Below are positions 50,725 to 58,826 of a DNA stretch of 64,000 nt, in pieces (the stretch's first letter is position 1; each line of letters starts with the position of its first letter). Both the position numbers and the translations under genes were made by a program. The notes beneath the pieces are model-generated. The model did not search any database and was not told the DNA's origin. It saw nothing but the letters and a program-made list of their open reading frames with translations. The DNA is from Metabacillus schmidteae (GTDB taxonomy: Bacteria > Bacillota > Bacilli > Bacillales > Bacillaceae). The DNA is taken from the NCBI RefSeq assembly GCF_903166545.1, contig NZ_CAESCH010000001.1, positions 624,001 through 688,000 of the forward strand, read 5' to 3'.

Positions 50725-51446
50725 GTGATCAATTACGAAGTAAGTGTAAGACTCTGCGTTTGGCCCATATAGCAGAAATTTATGATCAAATTCCCTTCGA
50801 GAATAAGGAGCAATATCTTAATGACTTATTTGACGAGGAACATAAGTTAAGAGAACAAACAAAATCTATAAGATTAATAAAAAAGGCAAAGTTTTTGGAC
50901 AAGAAGACTCTTCACACTTATGAATGGACAGAACAGATTCGGTTTCCACCTCATACATCTAAAGAGGAAATATGCAGTTTGAGTTTTATTGAAAAAGGAG
51001 AAAACGTTGTACTAGTAGGTTCTCCTGGCACTGGGAAAACACATCTAGCAACAGGGTTGGGAAGGAAGGCTTGTGAAAATGGATATGAGGTTCGATTCTA
51101 CCGTGTAGCTCATTTAGTAGAAGAATTGGAGCAATCCTTAAGATTGAATAAGCTCTCAGCATTTCGTAAGAAATTGGAAAAGGTAGATTTAATCATCCTA
51201 GATGAAATGGGCTACCTGCCGTTTAGTAAAGAGGGATCTGAGCTTCTCTTCCAACTTATCTCTGAATTCTACGAGCAAAAAAGTTTAATAATCACGTCAA
51301 ATTTAGAGTTCAGTCAATGGAACAGGATATTCACAGACTCTAGGTTGACCGCAGCATTGGTAGACCGGTTGATTCATCATGCACATATCATCTCGTATCA
51401 AGGAGAGAGTTATCGCTTAACGAATGCATTATCTAAAAGAAAATAA
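50721..51446 (+). CDS. istB: IS21-family helper ATPase
   Basis: 241 residues, AAA+ DnaC-like. Walker A VLVGSPGTGKTHLATGLG near residue 97, Walker B LIILDEMGYLPFS near 160, ENYDR-like sensor region SLIITSNLEFSQWNRIF. Binds target DNA and stimulates IstA. Starts in the last codons of istA (4-base overlap). Intact, so the element may still be mobile. Confidence 0.95.
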   Translation: MSDQLRSKCKTLRLAHIAEIYDQIPFENKEQYLNDLFDEEHKLREQTKSIRLIKKAKFLDKKTLHTYEWTEQIRFPPHTSKEEICSLSFIEKGENVVLVGSPGTGKTHLATGLGRKACENGYEVRFYRVAHLVEELEQSLRLNKLSAFRKKLEKVDLIILDEMGYLPFSKEGSELLFQLISEFYEQKSLIITSNLEFSQWNRIFTDSRLTAALVDRLIHHAHIISYQGESYRLTNALSKRK

Positions 51447-51578
51447 AGAAAAGTAATTCGGGTGACAAACCTCTGTACTTTTCTTTGCATTTTTCTGCAC
51501 TTTTCTATTGCAAAATACACCTAACCTTATAACTAAATTTGTTACGAAAAATAGCGGAACTAGTTGATCTTTCTGAGT

Positions 51579-52571
51579 TCAAACATAACTAGAATCTCTA
51601 TTAATAAATTCTCCGTTATACACCTTTTTAATTGGAGTTTGTTTTACACCATTAATCTTAGTTACTATGTGATGTACTAGGTCATTAGCCATATCTTGAA
51701 GGCGATTACTGATGGTAGAAATTTGTGGATTAGTAACTAGTGAGATTGGATGATTATCAAAACCAACTATTGATAACTGTTGAGGTATTTGAATGTTGTT
51801 TTTAACAGCTGATCTTATTAATCCAGCGGCAACGAAGTCACTGCCAGCAAGAATACCTTCTAGTTCTAAATTATCATTAAAAAGCCTCTCACCTAATATG
51901 ATTCCATCTTCTATAGTTGATATTTCATTAAAGATAAAGTCTATGTTATGATTTAAGCCTTTTTTATTGTGAGCTAAAATAAAACCCTTCAATCTTGCTT
52001 GTTGTAAAGGGGAAGAAATGTTGTCTGAACAAAAACCTAATTTCGTAAACCCTTTACTTAGGAGGTGTGATGTTGCTTTCATCGTTACCTCTTCCTCATT
52101 TAAACAAAAAACGTCAAAATAGCCTCCATCATAATTTTCATTACAAGCAACAACTAAATTATCTCCTGTACATTCAGCGATTTCCTCCTCTGATAATGCA
52201 GAGGAAGTTAAAATGAGGGCATCAAATTCCTTTCTCTGAAGCTGAGTGTATACCTCTCGCTCTACATTTTCGTCTGAAAATGTTTGATGAACAACAGTTT
52301 TAAATCCACTTTTATAAGATTCAGCAGATATGTATCTAACCAATTCACTAAAATAAGGATGATGTAGATCAGGGATGAGAATAGCTAGACACTTTGTTTG
52401 CTTTTGACGAAATTGTTTAGCAAGAGAATTTGGAACATAATTATGCTCTTGCATAACTTTTATTACTTTGTTTTTTGTTTCAGCTGATACATAAGATTGA
52501 TTTGAGATAACCCGGGAAACTGTTGATTTAGACACACCACTTAGTCGAGCAATATCATATATAGTTACCAT
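51579..52571 (-). CDS. LacI-family regulator, NtdR-like
   Basis: 330 residues. N-terminal LacI helix-turn-helix MVTIYDIARLSGVSKSTVSR, then a periplasmic-binding-like sugar-sensing domain (AILIPDLHHPYFSELVRYI to the end, with GSDFVAAGLIRSAVKN and LSIVGFDNHP). Divergent from a kanosamine-phosphatase-like gene with 67 bases between, which suggests it controls that gene, like NtdR with ntdABC in B. subtilis. The ligand is unknown. Located between the IS21 element and the right 233-bp repeat. Confidence 0.85.
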   Translation of the reverse strand: MVTIYDIARLSGVSKSTVSRVISNQSYVSAETKNKVIKVMQEHNYVPNSLAKQFRQKQTKCLAILIPDLHHPYFSELVRYISAESYKSGFKTVVHQTFSDENVEREVYTQLQRKEFDALILTSSALSEEEIAECTGDNLVVACNENYDGGYFDVFCLNEEEVTMKATSHLLSKGFTKLGFCSDNISSPLQQARLKGFILAHNKKGLNHNIDFIFNEISTIEDGIILGERLFNDNLELEGILAGSDFVAAGLIRSAVKNNIQIPQQLSIVGFDNHPISLVTNPQISTISNRLQDMANDLVHHIVTKINGVKQTPIKKVYNGEFINRDSSYV

Positions 52572-52591
52572 TTTGCACCTCTAAAAAAGTA

Positions 52592-52624
52592 TTGACATGG
52601 GACCAATCCCAGGAATTATATTAT
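52592..52624 (+). promoter_or_regulatory. Promoter of the HAD phosphatase gene
   Basis: TTGACA at 52592-52597; AT-rich -10 region ATTATATTAT at 52615-52624, no single best hexamer (17-21 base spacing). Reads toward the phosphatase. Confidence 0.55.
52598..52611. promoter_or_regulatory. Candidate operator for the LacI-family regulator
   Basis: TGGGACCAATCCCA: 5-base arms TGGGA/TCCCA, 4-base centre, placed immediately after the -35 box. Its position in the divergent spacer fits a site for the adjacent regulator. Confidence 0.6.
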
Positions 52625-52653
52625 AACAAAGTAAAACAATGGGGTGGTTAATC

Positions 52654-53496
52654 GTGAATTATAAGATTAATAAGTCTTTTTCAATTTCTCATGAGGTAAA
52701 CTATCTGATCTTTTTTGATTTTGATGAAACTTATTTTCCTCATGATTGTACGGATGAATTGTTGAGTAATTTACATGAACTGGAAGAGTACCTTAATAAT
52801 CTCGTTCCTGAACGATTTGTTAAAATTGGCTGGGTTACAGGAAGTGATCTAAATCAAGTAGTACATAAAATGAATCAGGCAAATATTTCCTATAGCCCTC
52901 ATTTTATAGCTAGTAACTTAGGTACTGAACTACATCATGTAAGAGAAAATGGAGAATTGCTAGTTAATAAGGAATGGGAAAGGAGATTCACGAAAGCTAA
53001 TTTCTCGAACGACAAAGTGAAAGAACTTATTAGTGAATTGCACAATGTATATCAAATAAAACTAGTAGAGCAAACGCAATTTGGGCAAAAACGTTATAAA
53101 TATAACTACTACTATTTTGAAAAATCCAAACCGCAAAGTCAATATGATTTAAAAATAATTAGCCACTTAGCTAAAATAAATGGTATAGGAATAAATATAA
53201 ACCGGTGCAATCCAAAAGCAGGAGATCCTGAAGGTGCATTTGATGTTGACTTTATTCCTCTTCATACAGGAAAAAAGGAAATAGTAAGGTTTATGATGAA
53301 CTATTATCAAGTTCCTTTAGCTAACACAATTGCTTTTGGAGATAGTGGGAATGATATAGAGATGTTAAAAGCAGTAAAACATGGATATTTATTAGGAAAT
53401 GCCACCGAAGAAGCCAAGGGGTTACATGATAAAGTAACAATATCTCATTATTCTAGTGGGATACTAGAAGTTCTTATAAACTTTTTTAAAGGATAA
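52654..53496 (+). CDS. HAD-IIB phosphatase, NtdB-like (kanosamine-6-phosphate phosphatase type)
   Basis: 280 residues from GTG 52654, chosen because GGGGTGG lies six bases upstream; ATG 52639 overlaps that site. HAD motif I IFFDFDETYFPHD near residue 20, motif II GWVTGSD, motif IV IAFGDSGNDIEML near 220, with the IIB cap between (IASNLGTELHH, YKYNYYYFE, NRCNPKAGDPEG). From memory these segments resemble B. subtilis NtdB, which dephosphorylates kanosamine 6-phosphate. The partner genes ntdA and ntdC are absent, so its substrate here is uncertain. Confidence 0.78.
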   Translation: MNYKINKSFSISHEVNYLIFFDFDETYFPHDCTDELLSNLHELEEYLNNLVPERFVKIGWVTGSDLNQVVHKMNQANISYSPHFIASNLGTELHHVRENGELLVNKEWERRFTKANFSNDKVKELISELHNVYQIKLVEQTQFGQKRYKYNYYYFEKSKPQSQYDLKIISHLAKINGIGININRCNPKAGDPEGAFDVDFIPLHTGKKEIVRFMMNYYQVPLANTIAFGDSGNDIEMLKAVKHGYLLGNATEEAKGLHDKVTISHYSSGILEVLINFFKG

Positions 53497-53583
53497 AAAA
53501 TGGAAAACCATGTTTATGTTATCAAATTTAGGAGGCAACTTAGGCATTAGATATAACACTTGCAGTAATTTCCACAACCCGAA
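53497..53583 (+). other. Short spacer after the phosphatase with orphan ribosome binding site
   Basis: TTAGGAGGCAACTTAGGC near 53529-53546 looks like a strong binding site but no open frame follows, as if a downstream gene had been deleted. Confidence 0.4.
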
Positions 53584-53817
53584 CCCTTGTCTTGTCTCGG
53601 TTTTCTCGTGTTTCCATTACGCAACATTCTCGAAAAACTTATTTTAAAACAGAAAAAAGGTGAAAAAACAGGCATATTAGAGGGAAGAAATTGAGTGTTT
53701 TCGAATCAAAAATCCTTCAAAATGGGGGTTCGGTCGGAAAACTTTATTTTAACTCGAAAGGTGGAATGGGGATTGATGGAGGAAGGGAAAAGTTTTGTTT
53801 ATTTTGATTGTACAGAA
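53584..53817 (+). repeat. 233-bp direct repeat, right copy
   Basis: Same orientation as 48654-48886, a few substitutions and one-base indels. It continues directly into a terminator-like segment (53818-53858) that the left copy lacks. Confidence 0.85.
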
Positions 53818-53858
53818 CGAAGGCTACTAACCCTTTGGGACGTTGCCTTTTTTTGTTC
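53818..53858 (+). terminator. Terminator-like segment joined to the right repeat
   Basis: CGAAGGCTACTAACCCTTT followed by GTTGCCTTTTTTTG: AAGGC/GCCTT stem and seven T. Closely related to the segment at 56799-56840. Confidence 0.6.
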
Positions 53859-54034
53859 TTATAAGGTTATTAATAAAGCCTTAGAACTTTGATAAATTAT
53901 TGACTGTTGACAAAATTAGTAAATCATGGAACTATAAAGACAGCCTCGCATTGCTTCTATTTCTTATTTGCATTTTACACCTGAAAAGCCTTAAAGCATG
54001 AAAACAACTATTATAGTATAAGGATGGCTATAAG

Positions 54035-54955
54035 ATGATTCTTAAACTAAGAAAGATACCTGCTCACCTACAATTGCGGCGCTACTTAAAGCCCCGAATG
54101 TCGTTTAACGATGGAGAACTAAAAAAGTTACAAGCTGACGAGAAAGGCTACGAAGGTGAGTGCCGATTTGATGAACTAATTAATTCATCCCCCGTCTCCA
54201 CTTATCTTCAGTTAAATGATCTTCTACTTGAATGGCGAAACACAACTTTTCAAATTGATTCACTTCTCATTTCACCGTACAAAATTTATCTTTTCGATAT
54301 CAAAAATTTTGAAGGAGAATTTTATATCGAAGGTAATCGATGGTACTTTTCATCTGGGTATGAGGTGAAAGATCCTATCCAACAATTGCAGCGCTCTGAA
54401 TCCCTTCTTAGACCACTAGTTCAATCTCTAGGTTTTAATCTACCCATTGAAGCAATTGTCATTTTTGTTAATCCCAACTTCACACTTTTTCAGGCAAATA
54501 GACAACTCCCAATCATATTACCTACACAGATTAATTTTTTTATAAAAAAGTTAGGATCGGTTTCTATGCATTCAAGCGGAAATTTGATAGATTTAGCAAA
54601 AAAATTAGCCTCGCTTCATATTAAAAATTCCCCTCTCGATGGTAAGTATACTCCTGAATATACCTATGAATCTTTGAAAAAGGGTATTTCATGCTTGGAT
54701 TGTGAGTCACTTTCGGTTCGCTTAAATGGAAGAGACCTTAGGTGTGAGAGGTGCGGGGCAAGTGAGGGTTTACATCCCGGTATTATGAGGACGATTGAAG
54801 AATATAGAGTTCTTTTTCCCAGAAGGCAAATCACAGTTTCCGCCGCTAATGATTGGTGTAGGCTTGACATGAATAGGCTTAGAATGCAAAAAATATTGAA
54901 AGAGCACCTTGTGATGGTTAAGGGCGGAAAGTCTACGTACTACGACTTTAAGTAA
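54035..54955 (+). CDS. NERD-domain (nuclease-related) protein
   Basis: 306 residues. N-terminal half is a NERD domain: EKGYEGECRFDELI (about 35-48), FQIDSLLISPYKIYLFDIKNFEG (about 78-100, with the D...D-K of the restriction-like fold) and WYFSSG. The C-terminal third has a zinc-ribbon-like CLDCES...CERCGA (about 222-245). Family members are presumed nucleases, often of unknown role. Preceded by TATAAGGATGG. It stands 54 bases upstream of the 155-bp tandem array in the same direction. Confidence 0.8.
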   Translation: MILKLRKIPAHLQLRRYLKPRMSFNDGELKKLQADEKGYEGECRFDELINSSPVSTYLQLNDLLLEWRNTTFQIDSLLISPYKIYLFDIKNFEGEFYIEGNRWYFSSGYEVKDPIQQLQRSESLLRPLVQSLGFNLPIEAIVIFVNPNFTLFQANRQLPIILPTQINFFIKKLGSVSMHSSGNLIDLAKKLASLHIKNSPLDGKYTPEYTYESLKKGISCLDCESLSVRLNGRDLRCERCGASEGLHPGIMRTIEEYRVLFPRRQITVSAANDWCRLDMNRLRMQKILKEHLVMVKGGKSTYYDFK

Positions 54956-55464
54956 AAATTGCTGAATTGTGTAAAATTTTGATTTGCGAAATGTTTTTAG
55001 TATAAGGAGTGACAAAAGCATACGTAAAAAAAGAATATGAATGCTTTAGTATAGGTAGGCAGTGTAGAGTCATTCGCAAAGTCCAGAAAAAGGATAAAAC
55101 GGCCCCGAAAGAAACAATAATTGTAAGTATTAACCAATTGTGTATCGTTTCCACGTGAAACAGAGACAAAAGCATACGTAAAAAAGGAATCTGAATGCTT
55201 TGATATAGGCAGGCGGTATAAATTCATTCGCAAAGTCCAAAAAAAAGGAAACAACGAACCCGAATGAAACAATAATTACAAGTATTAACCAATTTTGTAT
55301 CATTTTCCAAATGAAACAGAGACAAAAGCATACGTAAAAAAGGAATATGAATACTTTGATATAGGCAGGCGGTATAAATTCATTCGTAAAGTCCAAAAAA
55401 AGGAAAAAATGGCCCCGAAAGAAACAATAATTGTAAGTATTAACCAATTGTGTATCTTTTCCAA

Positions 55465-55623
55465 ATGAAACAGAGACAAAAAGCATACGTAAAAAAGGAA
55501 TGTGAATGCTTTGATATAGGTAGCCGGTATAAAGTTATTCGTAAAATCCAGAAAAAGGAAAAACCACCCCTGAAAGAAACAATAATTACAAGTATTAACC
55601 AATTTTGCATCATTTCCAAATGA
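55465..55623 (+). CDS. Possible 52-residue peptide, array unit 4
   Basis: ATG to TGA: MKQRQKAYVKKECECFDIGS, then a basic stretch (RYKVIRKIQKKEK) and a more hydrophobic end (SINQFCIISK). One of two units in which the frame is intact from start to stop. The stop overlaps the ATG of the next unit as ATGA. No Shine-Dalgarno. No family recognised. Coding status unproven. Confidence 0.3.
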   Translation: MKQRQKAYVKKECECFDIGSRYKVIRKIQKKEKPPLKETIITSINQFCIISK

Positions 55624-56394
55624 AACAGAGACAAAAGCATACGTAAAAAAGGAATGTGAATGCTTTGATATAGGTAGCCGGTATAAAGTCATTCGTATAA
55701 TCCAGAAAAAGGAAACAACGAACCCGAAAGAAACAATAATTACAAGTATTAACCAATTGTGTATCATTTCCAAATGAAACAGAGACAAAAGCATACGTAA
55801 AAAAGGAATATGAATACTTTGATATAGGCAGGCGGTATAAATTCATTCGCAAAGTCCAAAAAAAGGAAAAAAAGGCACCGAAAGAAACAATAATTGTAAG
55901 TATTAACCAATTGTGTATCTTTTCCAAATGAAACAGAGACAAAAGCATACGTAAAAAAGGAATGTGAATGCTTTGATATAGGTAGCCGGTATAAAGTCAT
56001 TCGTAAAATACAGAAAAAGGAAAAAACCACCCCTGAAAGAAACAATAATTGCAAGTATTAACCAATTGTGTATCTTTTCCAAATGAAACAGAGACAAAAA
56101 GCATACGTAAAAAAGGAATGTGAATGCTTTGATATAGGTAGCCGGTATAAAGTCATTCATAAAATACAGAAAAAGGAAAAAACCACCCCTGAAAGAAACA
56201 ATAATTGTAAGTATTAACCAATTGTGTATCTTTTCCAAATGAAACAGAGACAAAAAGCATACGTAAAAAAGGAATGTGAATGCTTTGATATAGGTAGCCG
56301 GTATAAAGTCATTCGTAAAATACAGAAAAAGGAAAAAACCACCCCTGAAAGAAACAATAATTGCAAGTATTAACCAATTTTGCATCATTTCCAA

Positions 56395-56553
56395 GTGAAA
56401 CAAAGACAAAAAGCATACGTAAAAAAGAAATATGAATGCTTTAATATAGGTAGGCGGTATATAGTCATTCGCAAAGTCCAAAAAAAGGAAAAAACCACCC
56501 CGAAAGAAACAACAATTACAAGTATTAACCAATTGTGTATCATATCCACGTGA
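56395..56553 (+). CDS. Possible 52-residue peptide, array unit 10
   Basis: GTG to TGA with the same layout as unit 4: VKQRQKAYVKKKYECFNIGR, then RYIVIRKVQKKEK, ending NQLCIIST. Intact frame overlapping the next unit's GTG. Coding status unproven. Confidence 0.3.
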   Translation: MKQRQKAYVKKKYECFNIGRRYIVIRKVQKKEKTTPKETTITSINQLCIIST

Positions 56554-56635
56554 AACAGAGACAAAAGCATACGTAAACAAGGAATATAAATGCTCTTACA
56601 TAGATAAGTACTATAAAACCGTACGCAAAATCCAG

Positions 56636-56993
56636 TTTAAATGTATAGCAGTAAAAATTCTAATATCAAACAATGTATGTTGTCTAGGTGAAAAAGCCGT
56701 TATACAGAACGGACTATCTAGGTAATGATTACCGGCATCTCATGTGTTACCATCTAAACTCTGGACTGTGAAATGTGTGTAGCGCAACTTATTTGAAACG
56801 AAGGCAATTAACCCTTTATTCCGGTTGTTGCCTTTATATTCTTACCCGAAATTTAATACTGTTAAATATTTCAAATTTTTTTATAATAGAAGTAAAGAAT
56901 TATTAGACGGATTCATCGTAATAAAGTCACTATGATTTTTCTCTATCATGTAGAGTTTATTTGAGTACAAGAGTAAGAGAATTGGAGGAAAAT
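56636..56993 (+). other. Spacer with decayed rlmCD 3' end and terminator-like segment
   Basis: The last array unit stays open for 54 codons into 56636-56723. Around 56768-56799, GTGAAATGTGTGTAGCGCAACTTATTTGAA matches the rlmCD end GTGGAGTGTGTAGCACAACTCAATTTGAA (48482-48510) with a small insertion and few changes. It encodes CVAQL in the same way. CGAAGGCAATTAACCC...GTTGCCTTTA follows, as at 53818. The rest is AT-rich. Confidence 0.65.
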
Positions 56994-57287
56994 ATGTTTT
57001 TTATTGGACTTACTGTCTTCCTAATATTAATTTTATCTGGAATTATTCTCATTGTAGAGGCTTCTTATTTAATCGGAAGTATTTTATTGGGATTAGGCAT
57101 TATTTTATTAATTTACGTAACACAGTATTACCGAAAAAGAAAGGATAAGAAAGAAAAGAGTAGTTGGACTGACTGTTTTGACTGTAACGCTGCACCAATG
57201 AATTGTCCGGATTTTTCCTTAATGAAAAAAATGGATTGCGATTGTGATGGAGATAAGGGCTTTGACTGTGACTGTAGCCCAAATTAA
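56994..57287 (+). CDS. Small membrane protein with Cys/Asp-rich tail
   Basis: 97 residues from ATG 56994 after TTGGAGG; a longer TTG-started frame lacks a binding site. Two membrane helices (about 2-21 and 26-48), a basic linker (YYRKRKDKKEK), then a tail with eight Cys and many Asp (CFDCNAAPMNC, CDCDG, CDCS). The tail could bind metal. No family recognised. Confidence 0.7.
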   Translation: MFFIGLTVFLILILSGIILIVEASYLIGSILLGLGIILLIYVTQYYRKRKDKKEKSSWTDCFDCNAAPMNCPDFSLMKKMDCDCDGDKGFDCDCSPN

Positions 57288-57310
57288 TTACCAGCCAAGA
57301 GGGAGAAGAA

Positions 57311-57640
57311 ATGAGTGAAATTTTGAATTTGATCCCGTGTCATCGTATACCTGAAAGATGTATTCATTTTAACGGGAAACCTATGAACCTATGTACAAGA
57401 TGCTTTGCAATGCTGCTTGGTTATATGTGCACCCCGATTGCTTTAGCTATCAATATAGTCGTTCCTTTTTGGATTTCAATCATTATGGCGATACCGCTAT
57501 TGATTGATGGATTTACACAAAGATGGGGTTGGAGGCAAAGTTCAAACTCAATTCGTTTTATTACCGGAATACTATTTGGTATTGGACAATCAATTCTAAT
57601 ATCAACTATAGTTTGGACTATTGTCAATTTTGTTAATTGA
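57311..57640 (+). CDS. DUF2085 membrane protein
   Basis: 109 residues. PCHRIPERCIHFNGKPMNLCTRCFAMLLGY matches DUF2085 (CHR...C...G...CxRC), followed by three membrane helices. Function unknown; conserved Cys suggest redox or metal binding. 23 bases after the previous gene with GAGGGAG binding site, so probably co-transcribed. Confidence 0.8.
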   Translation: MSEILNLIPCHRIPERCIHFNGKPMNLCTRCFAMLLGYMCTPIALAINIVVPFWISIIMAIPLLIDGFTQRWGWRQSSNSIRFITGILFGIGQSILISTIVWTIVNFVN

Positions 57641-57741
57641 ATAAATTATTTTGTGCTAATAAGCATCCTAGCAGGAAGGTGCTTCTAAAGACGTAAAAGT
57701 CTAATCAACCATCAGTGGGGGAAGTTCCCCAGCTGAAGGAG
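57641..57741. other. Convergent spacer with hairpins
   Basis: Two inverted repeats: GCATCC...GGTGC near 57662-57681 and CAGTGGGG...CCCCAGCTG near 57711-57734. They may end the two facing transcripts. A resemblance to IS200/IS605 right-end hairpins (CATCAGTGGGG) is noted but not established. Confidence 0.4.
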
Positions 57742-58491
57742 TTACACTTTATAAGCCGTATCATTCTGAGAGACAATCGATTCTGAAGATAGTCTTTTTC
57801 GAAAAACGAATTTGCTTAAGCTAACACTTAATTCATACAAAAGCAGTAGAGGAATGATAACGAGAACATCTGATATAAAATCGGGAGGAGTAATTAAAAT
57901 CGAAACAACTATTAGAATAAAGTAGGAGATTTTCCGCGCCTTTACTAGTTTTTTTGGATTGATAATTCCTAACTTTGTTAAAAACATAATAACAGCAGGC
58001 ATTTCAAATAAAAAACCAAAAGGTATTGTCAGGTTGAACATAAACCTAAAGTATTTTTCAGCTGTAAAGAAAGTTGCAAATTGATCATCTATAAGTCCTG
58101 TTAAAAATGAGAGGACAATCGGAAAAAGGATAAAGTAACCAAATGAAATTCCGATAAGAAATAGGAAAAATAAGCCTGGAATAAAAGCTAAAGAGTGCTT
58201 TTGCTCTTCCTTTGTCAGAGCAGGTTTGACGAACTGCCATATTTGAAATGCAGCAATCGGAATCGTGGCAGCAATAGCCATTACCCCTGCAATCATCATA
58301 TAAATCCAGATGATATCTCCCGGACCCAGTAAAGCTAATTTACCGTCAAGATCCATAACTAAAAATTGATAAATATCCTTCACAAAAATAAAAGCTACTA
58401 TGAAAAAAAGGATCAAAGAAATACTTGTGATAATAAGGCGTTTACGTAATTCATCTAAATGGTCAATTAATTTCATTTTCGTTTCTTCCAT
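57742..58491 (-). CDS. tatC: Twin-arginine translocase subunit TatC
   Basis: 249 residues, six membrane helices. N-terminal MKLIDHLDELRKRLI is the conserved TatC cytosolic motif that binds Tat signal peptides; FGFLFEMPAVIMFLTKLGI and ILTPPDFISDV are conserved too. AAAGGAG binding site. Downstream of tatA and the phoX-like gene on the same strand, so the Tat substrate and its translocase are encoded together. Confidence 0.95.
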   Translation of the reverse strand: MEETKMKLIDHLDELRKRLIITSISLILFFIVAFIFVKDIYQFLVMDLDGKLALLGPGDIIWIYMMIAGVMAIAATIPIAAFQIWQFVKPALTKEEQKHSLAFIPGLFFLFLIGISFGYFILFPIVLSFLTGLIDDQFATFFTAEKYFRFMFNLTIPFGFLFEMPAVIMFLTKLGIINPKKLVKARKISYFILIVVSILITPPDFISDVLVIIPLLLLYELSVSLSKFVFRKRLSSESIVSQNDTAYKV

Positions 58492-58557
58492 AAATAAACT
58501 CCTTTTACAAATGAACGATGTAGGCAGGTTCTGATATTGCCTACATCGTTCTGTTGT

Positions 58558-58797
58558 TTAGCTTCCAGTCTTACTGTCTGTTTTCTCAATACCGACTAAC
58601 TTATTTTTTTCTTTTTCTTTAGTAGACTTCTTTTGCTCTTGATCATCACCGTTTACCAGATCATTGGTTGCTTTTTTAAATTCTTTTAGAGTGCTTCCAA
58701 AAGCTCGTCCGATTTCAGGTAGTTTGGAAGGACCGAAAATAATTAAAGCGATGACAAGTATGAGAATAAGGCCCGGTATTCCAATGTTTGATAACAT
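58558..58797 (-). CDS. tatA: Twin-arginine translocase subunit TatA
   Basis: 79 residues: short N-terminus, one membrane helix ([17 protein letters not shown]), the [14 protein letters not shown] hinge, an amphipathic helix and a charged tail. Forms the Tat pore with TatC. GGAGGTG binding site. 30 bases after the phoX-like gene. Confidence 0.95.
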   Translation of the reverse strand: MLSNIGIPGLILILVIALIIFGPSKLPEIGRAFGSTLKEFKKATNDLVNGDDQEQKKSTKEKEKNKLVGIEKTDSKTGS

Positions 58798-58826
58798 TTT
58801 TTCACCTCCGGAAGAATTGTATCTGA

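Larger units (their letters stand above)
49150..51519 (+). mobile_element. IS21-family insertion sequence
   Basis: 2370 bases with TGT...ACA ends. The outer 25 bases of both ends match at 20 positions in inverted orientation (left starts TGTTTATTGCAAAATAG, right end reversed starts TGTATTTTGCAATAG; both run to AAGTGCAG-like). Flanked by an exact 5-bp direct repeat CCTAA (49145-49149 and 51520-51524). Carries istA and istB, both intact. Confidence 0.92.
55009..56635 (+). repeat. Tandem array of about 155 bp, 11 units
   Basis: Units begin at 55009, 55155, 55311, 55465, 55620, 55774, 55928, 56083, 56239, 56395 and 56550 (periods 146, then 154-156). The core GCATACGTAAAAAAGGAAT and the join TTCCAAATGAAACAGAGAC recur in most units. 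First and last units are the most diverged. Each unit has a potential small frame on the plus strand; the minus strand is also largely open. No CRISPR-like spacers. Confidence 0.95.

Noticed and set aside
53695..53892. 65-codon frame spanning the right 233-bp repeat
   Set aside because: The frame is not kept in the left copy and runs through a terminator-like segment.
55130..56580. Long minus-strand frames in the 155-bp array (up to 225 codons)
   Set aside because: Hydrophobic, repetitive, without binding sites, and broken differently in each unit. They arise because the repeat has few stops on that strand.
55009..56635. Possible CRISPR array from regular 155-bp spacing
   Set aside because: Whole units are repeated, including what would be spacers; differences are scattered point changes and homopolymer indels.
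57641..57741. IS200/IS605 right end or guide-RNA remnant
   Set aside because: Only a short resemblance (CATCAGTGGGG hairpin) and no transposase or TnpB relic; too weak to call.
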